Assembly: GCF_014203835.1 (NCBI RefSeq)
Contig: NZ_JACHJW010000001.1
Span: forward strand, 6,150,501-6,214,500
Direction of reading: 5' to 3'
Length of the DNA stretch: 64,000 nt
Source of the DNA: Micromonospora polyrhachis
GTDB taxonomy: Bacteria > Actinomycetota > Actinomycetes > Mycobacteriales > Micromonosporaceae
Under the pieces are notes generated by a model that saw only the letters and a program-made list of their open reading frames with translations, searched no databases and was not told where the DNA came from. This document shows positions 1 through 10,171 of the stretch, piece by piece (the stretch's first letter is position 1; every line of letters begins with the position of its first letter). The position numbers and the translations under genes are program-made.

Positions 1-2233
<2,233 letters not shown>

Positions 2234-2309
2234 GTCGTACTCCTTCACACCAGCGACCGTGAGTAGTCCTGAGCAGTCTTTCGTACGGGGTACCGCACTG
2301 CCGGGCTTA

Positions 2310-2322
2310 GGTAACACTTACC
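2310..2322. promoter_or_regulatory. Short inverted repeat upstream of acnA
   Basis: GGTAA and TTACC arms separated by three bases lie about 80 nt before the acnA start, inside an AT-richer patch that also has TTGTTG-like sequence. It could be an operator or part of the acnA promoter. It does not match an AcnR or iron-regulator site that I can recall, so its role is open. Confidence 0.3.
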
Positions 2323-2420
2323 GGCCGAATTCTCCGCTCAACAAAACCGTACGTCCGTCTTGCTATTGACGCAACTTCGGGTCAGGTTCTGAGACGAGAA
2401 GGCGGCAGGGGGCACCCCAG

Positions 2421-5315
2421 CTACGCCAGGCTGCCGATCTTGAGCACCAGCGTACGGCGGTCCTTGGTGGTGACGGTGACGAAGTCCCCGTCGAGGTACA
2501 CCGCTTCGGGCAGGTCGGCACCGACGTTGGCCGCGCCGGTCGCCTTGCCGGTCGCCGCCTCCAGGACCCAGACCTGCCACTGTGAGTTCCGGCCGTCGTA
2601 GTTGGCCAGGACCATCCGACCGGCGGCAGTGGCGACGATGCTCGGGCTGTTGGCGAAGGAGCGCAGCTCCTTGCCGGTGAAGTCCAGCACCTTGGGGTCA
2701 CGGATCGAGTCGAACGGGCCCTCGCCGAACAGGAGAACACCACCGTTGACCTGCCAGGTCTCCTGGTCCGACCAGTCGACCTTCACCCGCCAGCTCTCCT
2801 TGCCCGTGTCGATGTCCACGGCGACCGTGTAGTCGCCGTCGTCCTGCGGTGTGTCGATCGCCGCGCAGACCAGGCGCGGCCCGCACACCGCGACGTCCTC
2901 GATGTCGAAACCGGCGGTCAGCGGAAGGGACCAGGCCGGCTTGAAGTGGGGTACCGCGTAGGCGGCGAGGACGGCCCGGCCGCCGGAGGCGGACCGGTGC
3001 TGTTTGCCGATCGCCAGTTTGTCGAAGCCCACCCACACCGCTGCCTCCAGGGGCAGCTTCCCAGTGCCCAGGCGTGCGTTGGTCCGCGCGTCGAACGCGT
3101 AGCCGACCTGCTTGTCGGTGTTCAGTTCGACCATGGTGTCACTGGCGGTCATGGTCTCCCGAATCCCGCTCTTCGCGGTGGGCAGCAGACCGGGACCGGC
3201 GGGGGTGTCCGCCGAGGGGAGGATCCGCATCGCGGCGAGTCGGTGCTCCCCGGGTGTCAGCAGGTCGTCGTTGCCGGGCCGGTGCCACTTTCGCTTCCCG
3301 GTACGCAGGTCGACCCGTTCGGCGGCATTGTCGTAGATGCCGTCACGCACCTCGGTCACCACGTCGGTGCCGTAGTAGGCGATGTCCACCCGGTCTTCCC
3401 AGGGCTTCTGCCACAGCACTTTTCCGTCGGCGGCGGACAGCACCGCTCGGATGTCCCTGCTGTCGTGCGTCACCGAACGCTCACCGTCGACGATGATCAG
3501 ATCGGCGACCGGGGTGAGGCGAACCTCGGTGGGCTCCATCCGTACGTTGGTGGTCCACCGCGGTGCCTGGCCCCCGCCCGCCAGTTGCGACATGACCTGG
3601 GTGATGCCGTTACCGGCATAGGCGGTGACGACGTGACCGTCCGCGATCGTCGTGGTGGTCGCCCCGGCCTGGGACGACGTGATCTCAGTTATCTGGTCAA
3701 GCTTGCCCTGGCCCGATCGCTGGCCACCGCCCTTGGCGTCGCCGCCGATGCCGAGGCCACCGGAGCCGCCCGTGCCGGAACCGGTGGAGCCCTCGCCGAG
3801 CGCGTCGGTGACCCACTGTCCGCCCTTGACCACCGCACCCACGCAGCCGGCCAGGACCGCCAGCAGCACGACGACGGTGACCGCACGGCGGACCGGCCGG
3901 CGAGGCGGGGCGATGGTCTTGATCGGCGGGAACGCCGGGCCGCCCGGTGGCGGACCGAATCCGGGGGACCAGCCGGGCGAGACCGGAGGCGGTGTGGCCG
4001 CCGGGGTGCCGGCTGGGGCAGGCGCGGGGGACATCGGTGGTGCCGGTGCGAACGTCGCTCCCGCTGGCGAGACTGGCGACGATGGCGATGGCGATGGCGA
4101 TGGCGATGGCGGCGGCGGCGGGGCCGGTGGGGCCGGTGGGGATGGCGGCGGGGCCGGTGGGGGAGGCGACGAAGGGTTTGCGGGAGATGGTGACGGGGTG
4201 CCGGCGATGGCCGGGTCCCGGACGTCGGCCGTGCCGGCGGCAGTGGCGTACACCAGCGCGCCGTAGGCGACCGGCAGTTCCGGCTGCTCGGGCACCGAGG
4301 GCGCGACACCCAGCCGGGCGTGTAGCCGGGTGGCCACCAGGGGCATCCGGCTCGCCCCGCCGACCAGCAGTAGCCCGGCCAAGCTGCCCGGTGCGACCCC
4401 GGCCCGTTGTAGGACCCGGCGGATCTCGTCGACCCCTCGGGCGACGAGCGGGCTGGCGATCCGGTCCAGCTCCTCCCGTGTGAGGTGCATCGGCTCGTCG
4501 AGGCCCGGGATGTGCGCCGGGGCCACCGTCGTACGCGACAGCATCTCCTTCGCGGAGCGGACCTCGGTCCAGAAGCTCTGCCGGTCGCGGCGGTCGGCAG
4601 CAGTCTGCGGTTCGCGGAGCCGCTGCCACAGGTCGGCGTCCCGGATGCCGGCGAGCTGGCCGAGGTGCGCCACCAGTGCCTCGTCGATGTCCAGGCCACC
4701 CAGGTCGTCGAGCCCGCCGGTGGCCAGCACCCGCAGCCCGACCGCCTCACGCCGGACCACAGCCACGTCGAGGGTCCCGCCGCCGAGGTCGAAGATGCCG
4801 AGGTGACCGCCGACCGGCACCTGCTGCCCGAGGACCTGTACGCAGTAGGTGGCGGCGGCGATCGGCTCGTCGACCAGCTGCACCTGCCCGAGACCGGCCA
4901 GCCGGGCCGCCTCGCGCAGCACCTCCCGGCGGGGCTGCCCCCAGTCGGCGGGGCAGGTCAGGATGGTGCCGTCGGTCGCCGGCTCCACCCCGGCGTGCCG
5001 GGCCTCCTCGACGACCCGACGTAGGACGGCGGCGAGCAGCGCGGTGACCGCCAGTTCGGCCTCACCCAGCAGCACCCACCCCTCGTCGATACGACGCTTC
5101 GGGTGCGGCTCGAAGCGTTCCGGTTCGGCCGCCCCGAGCCGGGTGGCGTCCCGTCCGGTGTGCACCGTGCCGACGACGTCCACGAAGACGCCGGAGGCGA
5201 GCAGCGGCGAGCCGTCGAACAGCAGTGAACGCGGCTGCTGGTCGACCCGGTGCACCACGGCGACGGTGTGTGTGGTGCCCAGGTCGACAGCCAGCCGGGC
5301 CGGGTTCGCCACCAT
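2421..5315 (-). CDS. Hsp70-type ATPase domain / membrane / beta-propeller fusion protein
   Basis: This 964-residue protein joins an Hsp70/actin-fold ATPase to an extracytoplasmic C-terminus. Visible parts are the phosphate-1 loop AVDLGTTHTVAVV (residues 9-21), phosphate-2 loop FDLGGGTLDVAVV (about 175-187), adenosine motif LLLVGGASRMP (315-325), a Pro/Ser-rich linker (about 373-475), one membrane segment (about 478-497), a Gly-rich stretch, and then about 400 residues resembling a PQQ-type beta-propeller. There is no DnaK substrate-binding domain. The topology implies ATPase inside and propeller outside, so it may be a cell-envelope sensor or scaffold rather than a chaperone; that is inference. 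It starts with ATG followed by VANPARL and stands alone. The linker is encoded partly by a hexanucleotide repeat. Confidence 0.85.
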   Translation of the reverse strand: MVANPARLAVDLGTTHTVAVVHRVDQQPRSLLFDGSPLLASGVFVDVVGTVHTGRDATRLGAAEPERFEPHPKRRIDEGWVLLGEAELAVTALLAAVLRRVVEEARHAGVEPATDGTILTCPADWGQPRREVLREAARLAGLGQVQLVDEPIAAATYCVQVLGQQVPVGGHLGIFDLGGGTLDVAVVRREAVGLRVLATGGLDDLGGLDIDEALVAHLGQLAGIRDADLWQRLREPQTAADRRDRQSFWTEVRSAKEMLSRTTVAPAHIPGLDEPMHLTREELDRIASPLVARGVDEIRRVLQRAGVAPGSLAGLLLVGGASRMPLVATRLHARLGVAPSVPEQPELPVAYGALVYATAAGTADVRDPAIAGTPSPSPANPSSPPPPAPPPSPPAPPAPPPPPSPSPSPSPSSPVSPAGATFAPAPPMSPAPAPAGTPAATPPPVSPGWSPGFGPPPGGPAFPPIKTIAPPRRPVRRAVTVVVLLAVLAGCVGAVVKGGQWVTDALGEGSTGSGTGGSGGLGIGGDAKGGGQRSGQGKLDQITEITSSQAGATTTTIADGHVVTAYAGNGITQVMSQLAGGGQAPRWTTNVRMEPTEVRLTPVADLIIVDGERSVTHDSRDIRAVLSAADGKVLWQKPWEDRVDIAYYGTDVVTEVRDGIYDNAAERVDLRTGKRKWHRPGNDDLLTPGEHRLAAMRILPSADTPAGPGLLPTAKSGIRETMTASDTMVELNTDKQVGYAFDARTNARLGTGKLPLEAAVWVGFDKLAIGKQHRSASGGRAVLAAYAVPHFKPAWSLPLTAGFDIEDVAVCGPRLVCAAIDTPQDDGDYTVAVDIDTGKESWRVKVDWSDQETWQVNGGVLLFGEGPFDSIRDPKVLDFTGKELRSFANSPSIVATAAGRMVLANYDGRNSQWQVWVLEAATGKATGAANVGADLPEAVYLDGDFVTVTTKDRRTLVLKIGSLA
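4081..4110. repeat. (GATGGC)5 hexanucleotide repeat in coding sequence
   Basis: Five perfect copies of GATGGC lie inside the Hsp70-like gene and encode a Ser-Pro dipeptide run in its linker. Because the unit is six bases, copy-number change would keep the frame and only lengthen or shorten the linker. Confidence 0.9.
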
Positions 5316-5439
5316 TTCACCTCCGGGCGGGCGCGGGCGGCACCGCCGGGCGGATCGTACTTGGCGGATGCCATTGGCCAGCCGGTCGACCCACGATCAT
5401 CCGGCCGGTAGACATTGCTTCATATCCGCCCAAAATCGA

Positions 5440-5468
5440 TTGACCGGTCGTTTTCGGTGGCTGAGGAT
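5440..5468 (+). promoter_or_regulatory. Candidate sigma-70-type promoter for GNAT gene
   Basis: TTGACC and GAGGAT hexamers are separated by 17 bases and lie about 50 nt before the GNAT start. The -35 box is good and the -10 box keeps the conserved A2 and T6. Sequence match only. Confidence 0.45.
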
Positions 5469-5514
5469 CGGCGACCAGCATGCCGTACCGGTGTCGCCTA
5501 CAGCGAGGAACTTG

Positions 5515-6411
5515 ATGCAGATCAGATTTGCCGCGCCCGATGATGCTCCGGCCGTGGTGGCGCTGCGCGCCGAGGTCTACCCGTATCTGGTGAGAGGGGT
5601 CGAGTCGACCCGCCGGATGATCTCAGAGCCACCACCCGGGGAAGACTGGGTGGCGTTCGTCGTCGAGATCGGCGGTCGGCTGGTCGGTTGGACGTCGTCA
5701 TATCGGAATGCGACGACGTCCCACGCCGACTTCGGGGATATCTCCCTGCTGCACGTACATCCGGACTACCGACATCGGGGTGCGGGCAGCGCACTGTTCG
5801 CCGCGGCCACGCGACACCTGACCGGGATCGGGGTCCGGCGCGTGCGGACCTGGGTGCAGGAACAGTCGCTGGAGTTCGCGCGGAAGCGCGGATTCGAGCC
5901 CAGCCGGCAGCTGCACTACTCGGCCCGGGCACTGCGGTCCCTACCACCCGTACCGCCCGCACCCCCGGAGGTTCGTCTGGTGACACTCTCCGAACTGGAC
6001 CCCCGGCAGATGTACGCGGCCCACGTCGCGGCCAGCGCGGACGAACCCGGTGACGTGCCCTCCGATGCGATTTCCTACGACAACTGGCGGTATGAGGTCT
6101 GGGAGAACCTGGGACTGGACAGGGCCGCCAGCGTCGCCGCGATGGTCGACGACGACATCGTCGCGTTCTCGCTCGTCAAACGGGATGGCGAGCGCATGTG
6201 GTCGGACATGACCGCGACGCTGCCGCAGCATCGTGGTCGTGGCCTGGCGCGACTGGTCAAGTCCGCGGCGTTACAGCATGCCGCTGCGCGTGGCGTGACG
6301 GTCGCGTACACCTCCAACGACGAGTCGAACGCGCCGATGCTCGCGATCAACAGCCGGTTGGGCTACCGGCCGGTCGTCACCCAGTGGTCCTGCCTGACCA
6401 GCCTGGCCTGA
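5515..6411 (+). CDS. GNAT family N-acetyltransferase with tandem GNAT domains
   Basis: A predicted acetyl-CoA-dependent N-acyltransferase of 298 residues. Two acetyl-CoA-binding loops are visible: HPDYRHRGAG (residues 82-91) and PQHRGRGLARLVK (237-249), so the protein is two GNAT folds in tandem, like the mycothiol synthase-type double GNATs. The substrate cannot be read from the sequence. The start chosen is ATG followed by QIRFAAPDDA, preceded by GCGAGGAA; the frame is open further upstream, but that stretch overlaps the Hsp70-like gene antisense and has no GNAT similarity. The gene is divergent from the Hsp70-like gene and has no operon partner. Confidence 0.85.
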   Translation: MQIRFAAPDDAPAVVALRAEVYPYLVRGVESTRRMISEPPPGEDWVAFVVEIGGRLVGWTSSYRNATTSHADFGDISLLHVHPDYRHRGAGSALFAAATRHLTGIGVRRVRTWVQEQSLEFARKRGFEPSRQLHYSARALRSLPPVPPAPPEVRLVTLSELDPRQMYAAHVAASADEPGDVPSDAISYDNWRYEVWENLGLDRAASVAAMVDDDIVAFSLVKRDGERMWSDMTATLPQHRGRGLARLVKSAALQHAAARGVTVAYTSNDESNAPMLAINSRLGYRPVVTQWSCLTSLA

Positions 6412-6460
6412 TCCGGCGGGCCCGCCGCCGAGGCATCGACCCGAGCCTGCCCGTGTGCTG

Positions 6461-6955
6461 CTAGCGGACCGGGCCCCCGCGGCGGGCGCCGTCGGGCCAG
6501 AGCACGGTCACCGGTAGCTGGCGGGCTCGGGCGGCACGTACCACGTCGGCGGTGTCGCCGGTACTGGCCGACGGGCGGCCGTCCCAGACCGCCAGCAGGT
6601 GGTCACAGCGGCGCAACAGCTCCTCACTTGCCGCCATGTACGCCTCCCGGCCCGACTCCGGATACGGCATGTAGGACACCGTCGTCGCCTTGGCGAGCAA
6701 CTCGTCGAAGTCGACCAGGTTGTGCGCCTCGACGGCCCGTTCCCGATAGTCCGCCGCCGGAATGATCACCTCGTAGGTGCCGCCGATGGCGAGGATGGCG
6801 CGGGCGAAGAGCTGGTCGGCGCCGTCGGCCAGGCAGGTGACTCCGTGCAGCTCCTGTCCGGCGTACGGGGTGAGCTGCCGGACCAGACAGGCATAGATCA
6901 ACTCGGCGGTCCCGCTGGCGAGAATGACGTGACCGGTGACCCCGATCCGCGGCAT
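6461..6955 (-). CDS. SLOG-like Rossmannoid protein
   Basis: A 164-residue protein that opens MPRIGVTGHV and has alternating strands and glycine turns typical of the SLOG (DprA/YspA/LOG-like) nucleotide-binding fold, including CLADGADQLFARA in the position of the second conserved loop. SLOG proteins bind or process nucleotide-derived ligands. I see no catalytic motif that names a reaction. The frame is open up to a GTG at 7027, which would overlap the stop of the upstream TrkA-N/RyR gene by GTGA, so translational coupling is possible and the true N-terminus may be 24 residues longer. The extra residues look unconserved, so I prefer the ATG at 6955. The pairing with an RyR-domain protein supports a nucleotide-signal role. 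Confidence 0.65.
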   Translation of the reverse strand: MPRIGVTGHVILASGTAELIYACLVRQLTPYAGQELHGVTCLADGADQLFARAILAIGGTYEVIIPAADYRERAVEAHNLVDFDELLAKATTVSYMPYPESGREAYMAASEELLRRCDHLLAVWDGRPSASTGDTADVVRAARARQLPVTVLWPDGARRGGPVR

Positions 6956-7023
6956 GGCACACCGTCCGTTCCTCGTTGCGCGTTGGCCCTTGTCGCGCAC
7001 CGTCCTCGTCGCGAGTAGCTCCG

Positions 7024-8763
7024 TCACGCGTGCCGTACCCGGACGATCCGGAACCCGGCGTCGGCCAGGATGGCTGGCAGTTCCCGGATGGCGTCGTGGT
7101 TGCGCTCACGCATGTCCTCGTCCAGGCTCTCCCAGGTGCTCAACGCCGGATGCAGCCGGCGGGCATCGTCCCGGCTGTCGGCATACCGCCAGCCGGTGGC
7201 GACCCGCTCCGTCACCCAGCGCTGGTGTTCGAGTACGGCGAGCCGCTCGATCTCGTGGTCGGCGAGGACATGTTCGGCCCCGGGACCGACCCGGGGGGAG
7301 AGGGCACAGCCCAGCTCACGTAGTTTCCGGCCGATGTCGTCAGCCTGCGCGCGGTTGGCCTGGCGCAGCGTCTCCGGCAACTCGTCCCAGGGCACCAGGG
7401 CGGGATTGGCGGTGGACGTCTCGCCGTGCCGGTGCCGGGCCACCACGTAACTCTCGTGGATCACCCGGGCCAGTCGTTCCACCAGGTCGTCGCCGATCAG
7501 CGCCGGATCGCAGGCCGCGTGCACCACTCCGTAGAGGCGCAGCGCTCCGGAGAGATCGTCGAGCACCCGGTCGCCGTGCCCGACGTCGAACGCCTCCCGC
7601 AGGCTGGCCAGCCGGTCCAGGCGCACCACCACCGAGCCGGGGCCGCCGTGCCACAACTGTTCGGTGGTCAGCGCGGTCTTGAGCGCCTGCTCCTCGTCGT
7701 CGTAACAGATGAAGACCTGGTCCGGGGGGAGGGGAAACCCGGTGTCGAGCAGCTCGGCCAGCCCGCCGTCGTACGGCGTGATGTGGCAGACCCGGGAGAG
7801 GAAGGGGTAGCGGTGGGTCAGCTCGGCCGCCGCCCGGGTCGCCTCGTCGTCGACGAGTGCGATCGGCAGGAGGCTGTCGCCGCCCGGGTCCCGCATCCGC
7901 CACTGGCGGGCCAACTCGACCAGCGCCGCCCGACCGAAGACGGTGGCACCGAGCACCACCACCCGGGGTGGTCCACCCCGTACCGGCCGCAGAGCACTCC
8001 GGACGAAGAGGTTGCGGGCGGCCAGTTCGTCGATGTTGAAGAAGTCCAGCCGGGCCCCGGGGTGTTCGGCCAGCCCCAGGTGTCGGGCCTGGAGGGCGAG
8101 GCAGAGTTCCGGGTCGGAGACCTGGGCGTAGACCGCCAGCGGGGTCCGCCGATTCCGTTGGGCGGCGGCGAGCGCGATCGCGGTGTTGGTGGCGTTGTCG
8201 CTGGTACAGGCGTAGAGCGCCCGGGCCCGCCGGATTCCTGCCGTGCGGAGTACGTCCGGATCGCGGGCGGCGGCCGCTCGGGCGGTGAGGGTGTGGGCGG
8301 TGCCGGGGTGCGGTACGCCGGGCTCGGCCACCACCGCCTCGGCCGGTACGGTCACCACCCGCTCGCCGGCCGCCCGTAGTCGTCGGGCCAGGGTGCTGGC
8401 CACCAGCCCGTCCCCGCAGACGATCACGTGGTTGCGGGAGTTGCGGGCGCGTAGCCGCCGTAGTTCGGTGGCGAACAGCAGTCGCCCCGCTTCGACGAGC
8501 GCGTAGACGGTGACCGCAGGCGCGGTGAACCGGGCGATGTTCAGCAGGTCCGGTATCGGCCCGCCGTCGTCCAGCGGCGGCGACCCCAGCACGAACAGTT
8601 GCAGGTCGTAGTAGAGCAGGTCGAGCGGGGAGTGTTCGGGAAGGTACTCCTCGAAACCGAGGTATCCGAAGACGACCGAGAGCAGGCCGATCGTTCCGAA
8701 GATCAGTCTCAGCAGGTTCATGGTGGGCGCGCGGGGCGGCTCGCCGAGGCTGCTCCCAGGCAC
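7024..8763 (-). CDS. Membrane protein with TrkA-N (RCK) Rossmann and RyR domains
   Basis: A 579-residue protein. Two hydrophobic segments (about 17-36 and 78-97) lie N-terminal to a TrkA-N-type NAD-binding motif, VIVCGDGLVASTLA (113-126), and a second Rossmann-like segment follows around 265-300. From about 429 onward is a RyR-type domain: RVIHESYVVARHRHG, then LAVLEHQRWVTERVATGW. RyR domains are known from ryanodine receptors and from bacterial proteins proposed to sense nucleotide-type ligands. There is no potassium selectivity filter (TVGYG), so this is not a simple K+ channel. Start GTG at 8763 has AGGGGG five bases upstream; ATG at 8721 is the alternative. The SLOG-like gene follows directly. 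Confidence 0.75.
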   Translation of the reverse strand: MPGSSLGEPPRAPTMNLLRLIFGTIGLLSVVFGYLGFEEYLPEHSPLDLLYYDLQLFVLGSPPLDDGGPIPDLLNIARFTAPAVTVYALVEAGRLLFATELRRLRARNSRNHVIVCGDGLVASTLARRLRAAGERVVTVPAEAVVAEPGVPHPGTAHTLTARAAAARDPDVLRTAGIRRARALYACTSDNATNTAIALAAAQRNRRTPLAVYAQVSDPELCLALQARHLGLAEHPGARLDFFNIDELAARNLFVRSALRPVRGGPPRVVVLGATVFGRAALVELARQWRMRDPGGDSLLPIALVDDEATRAAAELTHRYPFLSRVCHITPYDGGLAELLDTGFPLPPDQVFICYDDEEQALKTALTTEQLWHGGPGSVVVRLDRLASLREAFDVGHGDRVLDDLSGALRLYGVVHAACDPALIGDDLVERLARVIHESYVVARHRHGETSTANPALVPWDELPETLRQANRAQADDIGRKLRELGCALSPRVGPGAEHVLADHEIERLAVLEHQRWVTERVATGWRYADSRDDARRLHPALSTWESLDEDMRERNHDAIRELPAILADAGFRIVRVRHA

Positions 8764-8867
8764 TGCATCCCCCTGTCGGGGTCGGGATGATGACGCAGCG
8801 CTATCGTACCGGCACGCGCCAACGGCCAGAAAGGGTGAAAGCGGTCGGTGCGCCGGTCCGGTCCGCG

Positions 8868-8898
8868 GGCCCCCTCCCGTGGCTGGTGGGAGGGGGCC
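8868..8898 (-). terminator. Hairpin terminator of SDR gene
   Basis: An 11-bp perfect GC-rich stem (GGCCCCCTCCC with GGGAGGGGGCC) and 9-nt loop begin 7 nt after the stop of the SDR gene. There is no T-tract, as is common in actinobacteria. Confidence 0.65.
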
Positions 8899-8905
8899 GT
8901 CCCGA

Positions 8906-9565
8906 TCAGCCGTAGACGAGTTCGGGCTGCCACTGGTCGCGTGGCTGGCTGTGCAGGCGCAGGTAGGCGGGAGCGACGTTCTTCGGGTCGAACACTCCGC
9001 CGTCCGGGACCATCTGGCTGGTGATGGTTACCGTGCTGACCTGGATGTCGGTGTCGACGTGTACGGCGTGCAGCAGGTGGGCCAGCGCCCGCAGACCGGC
9101 CTTGCCGACGGAGAGGGTGCTGAAGTCCGGCACCGGATGGAGGGCGAAGCCGCCGCCGGTGAACAGCACACTGCCGCGCCCGTTGCGCATCAGCGGTATC
9201 ACCGTCGCCGCGCTGACCGCGGCGCCGGTGACGTTGACGGCGAGGCTCGTCGACCACTCCTCGGCGCTGACGTCGAGCGGTCGGTCTGGTCGCATCCACG
9301 CCGCGTTGTAGATCAGCACCTCCGGTGCGCCCAGTTCGTCGACGGCCCTGCCGAGCACGGCGCGCAACTGTTCGAACCGGGTTGCGTCGGCCTGGTAGCC
9401 GTGCACGGTGTGCCCCTCCTCGTTGAGGTCGGCCACCCACGTCTCGACGTCGGCCAGGTTCCGGTTGAGAACCGCGACCGGATGACCGTCGAGGGCGAAC
9501 GTCCGGGCCAGTTCCCGTCCCAGCCCGGGCCCGGCGCCGACGATCAGTGCGGTGCCTTTGTTCAT
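8906..9565 (-). CDS. SDR-fold protein with degenerate active site
   Basis: A 219-residue short-chain dehydrogenase/reductase-fold protein. The nucleotide-binding motif GAGPGLG is at residues 10-16 and the structural NAAW at 87-90. The catalytic YxxxK is changed: K155 is present but the Tyr position is L151 (LSVGK), and the usual catalytic Ser region reads LFTGGGFA. A classical hydride-transfer cycle is therefore doubtful; it could be a NAD(P)-binding sensor or an atypical reductase. The start is ATG with GGGGAA before it. It is divergent from an HxlR regulator across a 98-nt region with two palindromes, so it is probably that regulator's target. Confidence 0.8.
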   Translation of the reverse strand: MNKGTALIVGAGPGLGRELARTFALDGHPVAVLNRNLADVETWVADLNEEGHTVHGYQADATRFEQLRAVLGRAVDELGAPEVLIYNAAWMRPDRPLDVSAEEWSTSLAVNVTGAAVSAATVIPLMRNGRGSVLFTGGGFALHPVPDFSTLSVGKAGLRALAHLLHAVHVDTDIQVSTVTITSQMVPDGGVFDPKNVAPAYLRLHSQPRDQWQPELVYG

Positions 9566-9581
9566 GGTGTTTCCCCGTTTC

Positions 9582-9603
9582 ATCTTCGTTTCGGAACGAA
9601 GAT
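9582..9603. promoter_or_regulatory. Inverted repeat in SDR/HxlR intergenic region
   Basis: Perfect 9-bp arms, ATCTTCGTT and AACGAAGAT, flank TCGG. It lies 17 nt upstream of the SDR start and is a good candidate operator for the divergent HxlR regulator, or an mRNA hairpin with a stable UCGG-type tetraloop. Confidence 0.55.
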
Positions 9604-9638
9604 CACCGTACGAATCTCAGTTACCAATCGGAAGAAGG

Positions 9639-9650
9639 CACTAATTAGTG
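9639..9650. promoter_or_regulatory. 12-bp palindrome before HxlR start
   Basis: CACTAATTAGTG is a perfect palindrome in an AT-rich patch 14 nt before the HxlR start. HxlR/MarR-type dimers bind such sites, so autoregulation is plausible. Confidence 0.5.
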
Positions 9651-9663
9651 GTATAGGTACCTG

Positions 9664-10101
9664 GTGGAAACCAACCCGCCATCTCGATACGACGTGTTCA
9701 ACCTGGACTGTCCCTCTCGGAAGCTCTTCGACCGGATCGGTGAGCGCTGGACACCGCTCGTACTGCTGGCGTTGCAGCACGACATCCGACGTTTCTCCGC
9801 CCTGCTGCGGCGGATCGAGGGCATCAGCCAGAAAATGCTCACCCAGACCCTGCGAGGGCTGGAACGGGACGGGCTGGTCACCCGTCGCGCCTTCGCCACG
9901 GTTCCGGTCACCGTCGAGTACACCCTCACCCCGCTCGGGGAGAGTCTGTGCGACGCCATCGACGTACTACGCCGATGGGCGTTCGCGAACGTCGACGAGT
10001 TGGCCGCCGCGCGGGAGGCGTACCAGTCGGACCTGTCGGCGAGCACGCCGGCAGGTCCAGAGGTGCCCACCCCCCGGGCATTGGCCGACCGACCGTCGTG
10101 A
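9664..10101 (+). CDS. HxlR family transcriptional regulator
   Basis: A 145-residue winged-helix regulator. The HxlR signature is clear: a conserved Cys in LDCPSRKLFDRIGERW, then ISQKMLTQTLRGLERDGLV (recognition helix and wing) and YTLTPLGESL. HxlR proteins often sense electrophiles or redox state through that N-terminal cysteine. The GTG start sits at the end of an AT-rich promoter region. It is divergently transcribed from the degenerate SDR gene, and the two palindromes between them are probable operators. Confidence 0.9.
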   Translation: METNPPSRYDVFNLDCPSRKLFDRIGERWTPLVLLALQHDIRRFSALLRRIEGISQKMLTQTLRGLERDGLVTRRAFATVPVTVEYTLTPLGESLCDAIDVLRRWAFANVDELAAAREAYQSDLSASTPAGPEVPTPRALADRPS

Positions 10102-10102
10102 A

Positions 10103-10166
10103 TGGTGGTGGCTGCCTGGTCCGGCTCGCCACCTGGGCGGTTCTCTCGGGTCCACCGCCACCACCA
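10103..10166. terminator. Weak inverted repeat between convergent genes
   Basis: TGGTGGTGGC and GCCACCACCA arms with a 44-nt loop lie between the convergent HxlR and aminopeptidase genes. It may end both transcripts; the long loop makes this uncertain. Confidence 0.35.
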
Positions 10167-10171
10167 GTGCC

